This document shows positions 11,939 through 18,391 of a stretch of 21,707 nucleotides of DNA, in pieces; within the stretch, counting starts at the first letter, position 1; each line of letters starts with the position of its first letter. The position numbers were made by a program, and so were the translations under genes. A model generated the notes under the pieces. It worked only from the letters and a program-made list of their open reading frames with translations, was not told the origin of the DNA and did not search any database. Source of the DNA: CAYQCH01 sp964415935 (GTDB lineage: Bacteria > Patescibacteriota > Patescibacteriia > VMEV01 > CAYQCH01). The stretch is taken from the NCBI GenBank assembly GCA_964415935.1, contig CAYQCH010000017.1:1-21707 (forward strand), in the 5' to 3' direction.

Positions 11939-14413
11939 ATGTCAGATGGTCCAAACGGATTCGATGGGGCTGCGGCCACGGATTCGGCTGCACCAGAAGG
12001 CGCGGCCATTCCTGACCCCGGCGTCCAGGCCGTGGCCGGCCGGCTGATTGCCGGGTTGATGCTGGAGCACTATTTCACGGAAGGCGAGGTGCTCGAGCTC
12101 AAGCGGCGGGTTGAGCTGCAGAAGCCGATGTCGCCGGAAGAGATTGCCGCGCTCATTGCCGCCGCGCGCGAACGCAGCGCGGGGAACGGCAACGAGATGC
12201 GGTTTGAGCGCACCATGGAGCGGTACGGGCATCTCAGCCCACGCGACGTGGAGCTCATCCGCGCCGTGGCGGGCAAGCAGATCGCTCGCGCTGCCGCCAC
12301 CGGGCTCCTGCCGGAGAAGGTCAACTATCTCCTGGCTCGCGCCAGGCAGGACAAGGAGCTGGACTCGCAGGAGCAGGCCGACATCATGGAGGAGCTGTTC
12401 GCGCGCGAGCGCGATACTGCCCGTTTGCGGCGCATTCTTGAGGGGGAGGAGGGAGGGTCACCCGATGGTGTCCGTCCCGACGATTCCGTCATGATGCGAG
12501 CGCTGGCGTACGCTCCCAAGAACGAGGATCTCGTGCGATTCGAAGAGGTTGCTGGCCCCACGGCCCGCGACCTGGTCCAGGGACTGTTTCCTTGCATGAC
12601 CAACACGCAGGTCTCCGAGTTCTTCGAGGATCCCCTTCGCGAGGGCTTGCCCTGCGATCAGGACACCTTCGTTGATCTGATCTGCGACGCGTTCAATCTT
12701 GCCCTCAGGGGCAGCTGCCAGGATGGCGCAGTCCTCGAGTTCCGCGGCGTCGATGGGCCAAACGACAAGCGCATGTTCCTGGCCCGCAAGTCGACGCCGC
12801 CCGAGGAGCTCGTGCATAAAACCGATCCGGAGTTCAAGGATCTCTTGTCCCTGGCTGGGACGGAAGGAGGCGATGTGTCCAGTTCCGATCCGAGCGGGTC
12901 GAACCGCGGCGAGTTCCACCCGCTGCGCGGGTACGGCACCGACGGGGATGACCTCGGCGGCGACGGTTCCCGCCGCGACGGATTCGATCGCGCATCGCGC
13001 GCGGCGGCGGCGACCCACGTGGACTCGCCCATGCCGTCACGCGCGCCCAGGCCTCCGGAGCGCCTGGGCATGTCGGCCCTGCCGGCCTTGCCCGGGCAGA
13101 CCGGCCCTGACGATTCGGGGCTGGCCAGTCGCGCTCCCGGCGATGACGATTCCGGCCCCACGCAAGTGGCTTCGCTTGTCGCGGCCGCTGAGGGGGTGGA
13201 GCGGGTGTTGTCGGACGACGATTCGACGCCGTTCGCCAGCCGGTCCTCGGACTTCGAGGTCGATGAGGACATCGGCGGCGGGGTCGCCGACGACCCCAGC
13301 GGAGAGGACACCCTGCTCTCCAGCCGGTCGCCGGGCGGGTCCAGCGGCCAGTCCTGGGTCGATGATGAGTCCTCGAGCGGTTCGTCAGTCAGGTGGCTCG
13401 ACGAGCCGGGGGGCGAAGAGACCGAGGAGGACGACGAGGATGACCAGTCCTCTTACAGGGAGGCGGTCAGGCTTCTCGGCGAGAGCCCGCCCGACGACAG
13501 CGAGTCGTACGATGATCCCCCGCCTCCCGAGGGCGTGACGCTCAGCGATGACGCCCTCGTCCTCGCGGACAGCGGCGTGCGCCGGGCCATGGACATGCCC
13601 TCCTCGGGAAGGCTCGACGCGCTGGAGTCAGGTTCGGGGAGGGTGCGCGCCGCCAACAGCGGCGTGGATCACTCTCTGGTGCCGGGCTCCGGTGAGGCTG
13701 ACGCGTACGAGGAGCCGACCACGCCGACGGTGCGGGCCAGGCGCCCGCAGACGCCGGCTGGTGATCCCGATGACGCCGAGCCCCCACCCCGGCTGCCTCC
13801 GAGCCGGGTGCTCGATGGCGAGCATGGCAGCGGCGTGCACAACACGCAGCCCGCCGCGGCCCCGCCCACGATCGCGGATCCTCCGCCCAAGAAGCGGCGG
13901 TTCCTGCGCTTCGTGTGCTGGTCGCTCCTGCTCGCGTACATCGCGTGTTCGGCGGCGTACATCGCCTTCGATCACATGACGGGCCACGTCCCGGCGAAGT
14001 ACCCCGAGCAGGTCTCGGCGGCGTCAGTGAACAGCTTCGCTGTTTCGCTGCTGGCACCGCCGGAGGCCGCGCGCGGGCCGTTGGTTCTGCCCGCTTCGGC
14101 CATGGAGCCCGGTCCGTTGCGTCTGCTGAACGGGCCGCTCAAGCCGGAGCGCAGCGAGGACGGCGAGCAGGTGTTTAACCTGCACGTCTCCTCCACCTTC
14201 AGGCGGTTCATCCACCCCGAGGACGTCGCGCGCATCTTCTGCGATGCGGAGCACGCCACCGGGGAGGGCGGCCTGGAGCTGGTCAGCCTGCACTCCTACG
14301 TGCAGGAAGACGGCAAGCTGGTTCTGCTGCTGCGCTTCATCAACAAGCAGCCGCAGACGAGTGACGTGGACTGGGATACGGTTCACGTCACCATCAGCGA
14401 AGAGTATCCTTAA
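11939..14413 (+). CDS. Island gene C: large single-pass membrane protein with acidic disordered cytoplasmic region
   Basis: Not recognised. ATG 11939 is fixed by AAGGAG eight nt upstream; the product is 824 aa. Residues about 30-165 are helical with recurring helix caps (FTEGEVLELKRRVEL, MSPEEIAALI, LSPRDVELIR). Residues about 180-300 may be a folded domain (RFEEVAGPTARDLVQGLFPC). Residues about 308-650 are acidic, Ser/Pro/Asp/Gly-rich and disordered. A basic stop (KKRRFLRF) precedes one membrane segment at about 654-674 (VCWSLLLAYIACSAAYIAF). The last 150 residues form a predicted extracytoplasmic domain (NLHVSSTFRRFIHPEDVARI, then DGKLVLLLRFINKQP). The inferred topology is N-in/C-out. It is transcribed alone, between its own leader and terminator. 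Confidence 0.8.
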   Translation: MSDGPNGFDGAAATDSAAPEGAAIPDPGVQAVAGRLIAGLMLEHYFTEGEVLELKRRVELQKPMSPEEIAALIAAARERSAGNGNEMRFERTMERYGHLSPRDVELIRAVAGKQIARAAATGLLPEKVNYLLARARQDKELDSQEQADIMEELFARERDTARLRRILEGEEGGSPDGVRPDDSVMMRALAYAPKNEDLVRFEEVAGPTARDLVQGLFPCMTNTQVSEFFEDPLREGLPCDQDTFVDLICDAFNLALRGSCQDGAVLEFRGVDGPNDKRMFLARKSTPPEELVHKTDPEFKDLLSLAGTEGGDVSSSDPSGSNRGEFHPLRGYGTDGDDLGGDGSRRDGFDRASRAAAATHVDSPMPSRAPRPPERLGMSALPALPGQTGPDDSGLASRAPGDDDSGPTQVASLVAAAEGVERVLSDDDSTPFASRSSDFEVDEDIGGGVADDPSGEDTLLSSRSPGGSSGQSWVDDESSSGSSVRWLDEPGGEETEEDDEDDQSSYREAVRLLGESPPDDSESYDDPPPPEGVTLSDDALVLADSGVRRAMDMPSSGRLDALESGSGRVRAANSGVDHSLVPGSGEADAYEEPTTPTVRARRPQTPAGDPDDAEPPPRLPPSRVLDGEHGSGVHNTQPAAAPPTIADPPPKKRRFLRFVCWSLLLAYIACSAAYIAFDHMTGHVPAKYPEQVSAASVNSFAVSLLAPPEAARGPLVLPASAMEPGPLRLLNGPLKPERSEDGEQVFNLHVSSTFRRFIHPEDVARIFCDAEHATGEGGLELVSLHSYVQEDGKLVLLLRFINKQPQTSDVDWDTVHVTISEEYP

Positions 14414-14419
14414 CGGGTG

Positions 14420-14449
14420 GGGGCGGTCCGGCGTGAGTCGGACCGCCCC
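14420..14449 (+). terminator. Terminator hairpin after gene C
   Basis: GGGGCGGTCCG (14420-14430) pairs perfectly with CGGACCGCCCC (14439-14449) around an 8-nt loop, 6 nt after the stop. The downstream T-tract is poor, so termination may be partial. Confidence 0.65.
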
Positions 14450-14470
14450 GCCCTCCATCTTTCATCCATT

Positions 14471-14517
14471 TGGCATAGTCCGTATATGCGGACTTTGCCA
14501 AGGGGATGAACCCCTTG
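14471..14517 (+). promoter_or_regulatory. Paired hairpins in the gene D upstream region
   Basis: GGCATAGTCCG (14472-14482) pairs with CGGACTTTGCC (14489-14499) with one mismatch, around TATATG, a possible -10. CAAGGGG (14499-14505) then pairs with CCCCTTG (14511-14517) around ATGAA. If TATATG is the -10, the mRNA would start at the second hairpin. The promoter call is weak; the inverted repeats are clear. Confidence 0.45.
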
Positions 14518-14549
14518 TTTGACAACCAAATATCCCTCGGAGGGGGAGC

Positions 14550-15953
14550 ATGACGCATTCTGACGGTATGAGTGCGCCGAGGCCGAGGGTCACCCAGCGT
14601 GTCTCCCGACCTACGGCAGGAGTCGCCGCCGTCCAGGCCAGAGCAGCGGATTTCGACCAGCAGGCCGAGGCGGAGCTGACGCGGCTGGTGGCTACGGCCA
14701 ATTATGTCCTGCAAGACATGGAGGATCTATACAAGAAGCATCGGCCGCGCGAGCTGGAAAGCAAGCGATTGGCGTTCCAGTCATTTCACGACATCGTCGG
14801 TCAGGCCACTCGGCAGCTGCAGCAGTACATCGGCGCCAGCGCGCGGCGCAGCGGCGATGCGGCCGAAGAGATCCGGCGGTCCAGGCTGGCGGAAGAAGCA
14901 GCGCTCTCTCATGTCGACGAACTGGCGGTGGAGCTCGGGCGTTTGCGCGAGGAAAACCGCCAGCTGCGCGACTGGGTCGACTGGGCCAACGAAGAAATGC
15001 CTGCCTTCCAGCAGGAAATCACTGAGTTGCAGGCTACCGCTCGCGCTTTTGGAGACGAGCGCGCCGAGTTCAACCGCCGTTGCGCCGCCGCGGAGCAGGA
15101 AGTGCTCCGGCTGCGTAAAGCGTTGCGGCAGCCTCGAGAGACCACCCGCCTGAGAGCCATCGACGATTCCCAGGCGCAGGAGCTGGTCCGGCTGCGCGAA
15201 GAGCTGCAGCGCACCCAGGCTGAGCGCGATGATCTCCGTGGAAAACTGGCCGAGCACCAATCGACTATGCTCGGCCTGGTAGAGGCCACGGAAGAAGCGA
15301 AGCAGCAGGCCGTCGAAGCCAGGCGCAAGGTTGATGAAGCCAGGCGCGAGGCTGAGCGGCAGAAGGAACTGGTCGAGCGGGCCAAGGCCGACGTTGCCGC
15401 GTTGCAGTCTGCCACCCGGCTGTCGAAGAACGGCGTGCCGTTCCTCATCTTGACCACCAGGAGCGAGATCGCCAGGCATCCGGGGAAGACGGCAGACCAG
15501 CTCTTTGAGCTGTTCCCGTCGCCCAACCTGGGACTGTTCCTGACCAGGCTGTCGGAGGCGGCCGTTGACCACCTGCAGCGGGGCGGCTCCATTGCCGATT
15601 TCCGTTCGGTGGCGACGGGCATCAGGCAGAGTCTGCTTGATCCGCATTTCGACAAGAACGCGACGCTTCCAGACGCGCTGCGTCATGGCGTGGAAGAGGC
15701 CAGGGTGTGGTTCAACCGGCTGCATCAGCATCTGGCGCTGACCACGGACCAGGCGCAGCGATTCCATGCGCAGGCCACCACGTTGCGTGAAGAACGCGAC
15801 GCGGTGCAGCGCCTGTACGACGCGCTGCGGAGCGACGCCGACAACGCGAAGGCAACGCTTCATCGGCTCCTTCAGCGGATCGGACACTTGCCCGACGATC
15901 GTTCGATTGTCGTGCTGGTCGGCCCGGGCGGCGGAAGGAACGGGGTTGGGTAG
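14550..15953 (+). CDS. Island gene D: soluble coiled-coil protein, 467 aa
   Basis: Not recognised. ATG 14550 follows CGGAGGGGGAGC, a very strong ribosome site. A basic/Pro tail (residues 1-30) leads into a long coiled coil (about 35-290; LVRLREELQRTQAERDDLRG and ARREAERQKELVERAKAD are typical heptads). A compact region follows (about 290-400; VPFLILTTRSEIARHPGK, FELFPSPNLGLFLTRLSEA), then a second short coil (400-450) and a Gly-rich end. There is no signal peptide or membrane segment, so it is cytoplasmic and perhaps a partner of the coiled coils of B and F. Coiled coils give false similarity to SMC-like or tropomyosin-like proteins; no ATPase motif exists here. Confidence 0.78.
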   Translation: MTHSDGMSAPRPRVTQRVSRPTAGVAAVQARAADFDQQAEAELTRLVATANYVLQDMEDLYKKHRPRELESKRLAFQSFHDIVGQATRQLQQYIGASARRSGDAAEEIRRSRLAEEAALSHVDELAVELGRLREENRQLRDWVDWANEEMPAFQQEITELQATARAFGDERAEFNRRCAAAEQEVLRLRKALRQPRETTRLRAIDDSQAQELVRLREELQRTQAERDDLRGKLAEHQSTMLGLVEATEEAKQQAVEARRKVDEARREAERQKELVERAKADVAALQSATRLSKNGVPFLILTTRSEIARHPGKTADQLFELFPSPNLGLFLTRLSEAAVDHLQRGGSIADFRSVATGIRQSLLDPHFDKNATLPDALRHGVEEARVWFNRLHQHLALTTDQAQRFHAQATTLREERDAVQRLYDALRSDADNAKATLHRLLQRIGHLPDDRSIVVLVGPGGGRNGVG

Positions 15954-15960
15954 AACGATG

Positions 15961-16017
15961 CTGGCGGCGAGAGGGGGTGGAAACGTTTCCTCTCGCCGCC
16001 AGCTCTCACTTTTTTTC
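15961..16017 (+). terminator. Strong terminator after gene D
   Basis: CTGGCGGCGAGAGG (15961-15974) pairs perfectly with CCTCTCGCCGCCAG (15989-16002) around a 14-nt loop. A run of seven or more T ends near 16016. It begins 7 nt after the stop. Confidence 0.85.
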
Positions 16018-16070
16018 GATCAGGCACGAAGAATACATCTTCGCTCCTGATCGGACTGAAGTAGGTCCGA
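16017..16070 (+). promoter_or_regulatory. Compound inverted repeat and leader hairpin upstream of gene E
   Basis: CGATCAGG (16017-16024) pairs with CCTGATCG (16046-16053), and inside it CGAAGA (16027-16032) pairs with TCTTCG (16038-16043). The second hairpin is TCGGAC (16051-16056) with GTCCGA (16065-16070). A -10-like TACATC lies in the first centre (16034-16039), but no good -35 was found. The first repeat starts directly after the gene D T-tract. Confidence 0.5.
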
Positions 16071-16100
16071 GCATTACCATCACAGGAGAAGAGGGAGATC

Positions 16101-16556
16101 ATGCACAGCGACTCAGGACTTACGACTCCTCCGGCGGCTTCGCCTTCGGCGCGGCTGCCCGGCGTGGAGACGCGGACGGCGGCCAAGCCCGCTGTTCCGC
16201 CCAGGAAGGCAACGGAGACCGAGGTGGCGGGCAAGGTCAAGGCCCGCCGCTCGACCCTGCTGGACGAGTCGGCTTCACTGTCCTCGGCGGCTTCGCAGGC
16301 CGAGACCGCCGTCCTGGGCGTGTACGAGGACCTGCAGGAGACGCGCCGCCAGCTGGCCGCCACTCGGACGGAGCTGACGGCCGCCAGGGCGGAGATCGGC
16401 TCCCTGCAGGAGGCCAACCAGCTCCTGCGCGCGACCATGTGCGAGGAGGACGAGGAGGCCGTGGAGACCATCAGGCAGCGGCTGCGCGAGTCCCGCGAGA
16501 CGATCGAGCGGCTGACCGCGCAGATCGCCGCCGGCGGGGCCGCCAGCGGTGGGTAG
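16101..16556 (+). CDS. Island gene E: small coiled-coil protein, 151 aa
   Basis: Not recognised. ATG 16101 is preceded by CAGGAGAAGAGGGAGATC, a strong site. Residues 1-50 are Pro/Ala/Arg-rich and likely disordered (GLTTPPAASPSARLPG, KPAVPPRKATETEV). Residues about 55-140 are a coiled coil (LQETRRQLAATRTELTAARA, then VETIRQRLRESRETIERLTA), followed by a Gly/Ala end. There is no membrane segment. Gene F starts 9 nt after the stop, so E and F form one unit. A soluble coil next to a membrane protein repeats the arrangement of A with B and suggests a binding partner. Confidence 0.75.
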   Translation: MHSDSGLTTPPAASPSARLPGVETRTAAKPAVPPRKATETEVAGKVKARRSTLLDESASLSSAASQAETAVLGVYEDLQETRRQLAATRTELTAARAEIGSLQEANQLLRATMCEEDEEAVETIRQRLRESRETIERLTAQIAAGGAASGG

Positions 16557-16565
16557 GTGCCAACC

Positions 16566-17294
16566 ATGGCAGACTCGACAACGCCCGGCCAGCCGCCGGA
16601 CGTGCGCAAGAGGCGGTCCGATGGCCTGCTGGCCATAGGCGGCGACGCGGATGCGCTGGCGCGCTCGACCAGGCGGCTGGAGGAAGTGACAGAGTCCCAG
16701 CGCCTGAAGGCGCAGACGAATGGCCGATCCACCCAGCCGCCAGCCGTGCCGCCCTCCGAGGCGCGGCCGACGCGGCGGTTCGAGCGTCCGCCCGGGACCG
16801 TTTCTGAGAAGAAGTTCCGGGAGACGCAGTCCTACGCCAGTTCCATGCGGGTCCAGGCCTCGCTGGCAGCCGGCGATATCGCGTATTTGGAGAAGGAGCT
16901 GGAGTACGCCAATCGCGTCAAGAGGCGCTTGCAAGCGGCGATTGCCTACTGGCTTCCGGCCAGCGCCGCCGTCCTGCTTGCCTGCAGCTTCATCATCTGG
17001 CATCTGGCCAAGGCTGAGCCGGCGGCTACGAACGCGTACCGTATCACAGCGGTGCGGTACGTGGCTGCCAAGCAGGCGCTGGTGGGAACAGCCGTGCCGG
17101 ATCCCCGCGGACAGCCGCTCCCCAGGCCGGAAGACATCTTCTATGCCTGGAGCCGAACGGACAGCGTCAGCGTCCCGACCGTCACCAGGTACGGCTGGGA
17201 AAGCGGCGCGTTCGTGATTTATCTGAAAGTCCCGCCGGATCATCGCATCTCGCGGGACTGGTACGTCAACGACGTTGACGGAACCGGCCGGTGA
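16566..17294 (+). CDS. Island gene F: single-pass membrane protein, 242 aa
   Basis: Not recognised. ATG 16566 (MADSTTPGQPPDVRKRRSDG) is preferred over GTG 16557 because TAGGTG lies at suitable spacing. The N-terminal 120 residues are basic, partly disordered and partly helical (YLEKELEYANRVKRRLQAA). One membrane segment lies at about 124-146 (YWLPASAAVLLACSFIIWHL), then a predicted extracytoplasmic domain of about 95 residues with Tyr/Trp-rich strands (PEDIFYAWSRTDSVSVPTV, GAFVIYLKVPPDHRISRDWY). The layout (cytoplasmic helical part, one segment, small outer domain) is that of gene C in miniature. Last gene of unit E-F, closed by a terminator. Confidence 0.78.
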   Translation: MADSTTPGQPPDVRKRRSDGLLAIGGDADALARSTRRLEEVTESQRLKAQTNGRSTQPPAVPPSEARPTRRFERPPGTVSEKKFRETQSYASSMRVQASLAAGDIAYLEKELEYANRVKRRLQAAIAYWLPASAAVLLACSFIIWHLAKAEPAATNAYRITAVRYVAAKQALVGTAVPDPRGQPLPRPEDIFYAWSRTDSVSVPTVTRYGWESGAFVIYLKVPPDHRISRDWYVNDVDGTGR

Positions 17295-17329
17295 CGCCAT
17301 GGAGGGTGGCGTCGCCGGCGCAACACATG

Positions 17330-17373
17330 ACGGGAGCAGATCGTTACCCATACGACTGCTCCCGTTTTCTTTT
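17330..17373 (+). terminator. Terminator of unit E-F, right edge of island
   Basis: ACGGGAGCAG (17330-17339) pairs perfectly with CTGCTCCCGT (17356-17365), followed by TTTCTTTT. Another small hairpin, GACGCCA/TGGCGTC, sits at the gene F stop. Confidence 0.85.
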
Positions 17374-17407
17374 GCAAACATTCTTCGTCGCCGGCCGCGC
17401 CTCCTGT

Positions 17408-17415
17408 GCTACAAT
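17408..17415 (+). promoter_or_regulatory. Extended -10 promoter of the galT-like gene
   Basis: TGCTACAAT fits the extended -10 pattern TGnTATAAT; its hexamer TACAAT ends at 17415, nine nt before ATG 17425. Transcription would begin within a few bases of the start codon. Confidence 0.45.
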
Positions 17416-17424
17416 AAGGACATT

Positions 17425-18366
17425 ATGTCCCAAGGCGAATTACGCAAGGATTACTTGCAGGAAAAATACGTGCTCATCGCGCCGCAGAAGGCCGGACGCC
17501 CCCACGACGTGGAGCGGTGCGAGGTGCTGAACGCCGCGCAGAGCAGGCGCTCCTGCCATTTTTGCCCGCATAAAGTCGACAATAAAAAAGACCTGTTGAC
17601 CATCGGGCCCAAGGACAACTGGCATGTCAAAGTCATGCCGGCCGTCCATCCGGCGGTTACCACAACCAACGCGCATGCCTACGGCATGCAGGAAGAAGTC
17701 ATTGAGACTCGCAGCCACATTTTACAGCTGGAAGATTTGCCGGAAGAGCACATAGCCAAGGTCTTTGAAGCCTATGACCGACGCATGCGCGAGATTAGCA
17801 AAGACAGCAACATCCACTATATATTGATGCACAAGCATCAGGGCGGAAAGGCCGCGCCGTCCGCCGGACATGCGCATTCTAGTATTTTTGCGTCGGCGTT
17901 TTTGCCGCCGCATCTGGCGGACAAGTCGCAGCGCGCCCTGGCGTACCGGCTGGAACATGGCAGCTGCGTCTACTGCGACGTCGTGGCCAAAGAATCGGAG
18001 GGCCCGCGCCTGGTCTGGCAGGATGATGCCGTCATCGCCTTTGCGCCATACGCGTCATTCACCAATTACGAGTTGTGGATCATGCCCAAGCGGCACGTCG
18101 ACAACATCACGCTGGTCGACGCCGGGGAACGCGCTTCCATGGCCTGGATCCTCAAGCGCGCCTTGCATGCCATCGGCGATTTACACCTGCCGTACTCGTT
18201 TTACTTCCATCAGGTTATCCGCGATACCGACCAGCATTTCTATCTGAAACTGGCTCCGGCGGGCAACGTCTGGTCGGGAGTGAACCTGGCCACCGGTTTG
18301 GCCATCAACCCCGTCAAACCGGAAACGGCGGCCGCGTATTACCGTGATCGGTTGAAAAAATCATAA
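17425..18366 (+). CDS. Galactose-1-phosphate uridylyltransferase family protein
   Basis: GalT-family enzymes (HIT superfamily) move a nucleotidyl group between sugar phosphates through a uridylyl-histidine. The product is 313 aa from ATG 17425 (MSQGELRKDYLQEKYVLIAP), about the family size. A zinc-type pair C44/C47 (CHFC) opens the first HIT half, and a second pair C181/C184 (CVYC) opens the second. The active-site region reads GHAHSSIF (H149, H151), so the usual H-P-H is H-A-H here. Substrate is uncertain and it could be an ADP- or UTP-dependent relative. The frame upstream to 17275 is an accidental extension through the island terminator. pbp follows after 25 nt. Confidence 0.85.
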   Translation: MSQGELRKDYLQEKYVLIAPQKAGRPHDVERCEVLNAAQSRRSCHFCPHKVDNKKDLLTIGPKDNWHVKVMPAVHPAVTTTNAHAYGMQEEVIETRSHILQLEDLPEEHIAKVFEAYDRRMREISKDSNIHYILMHKHQGGKAAPSAGHAHSSIFASAFLPPHLADKSQRALAYRLEHGSCVYCDVVAKESEGPRLVWQDDAVIAFAPYASFTNYELWIMPKRHVDNITLVDAGERASMAWILKRALHAIGDLHLPYSFYFHQVIRDTDQHFYLKLAPAGNVWSGVNLATGLAINPVKPETAAAYYRDRLKKS

Positions 18367-18391
18367 TTTCGTGATTGGATGAAGGCTGGCT

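Noticed and set aside
14550..15953. SMC/RecN-like or chemoreceptor-like protein for gene D
   Set aside because: Only heptad-repeat similarity; no Walker motifs, hinge or signalling hairpin are visible.
10238..17294. Prophage, secretion system or integrated mobile element
   Set aside because: No integrase, transposase, terminase, capsid, secretion ATPase, flanking repeats or tRNA junction was found at the island edges.
17275..17424. N-terminal extension of the galT-like gene
   Set aside because: The open frame runs back through the gene F end and the island terminator; ATG 17425 matches the family start and follows a -10 element.
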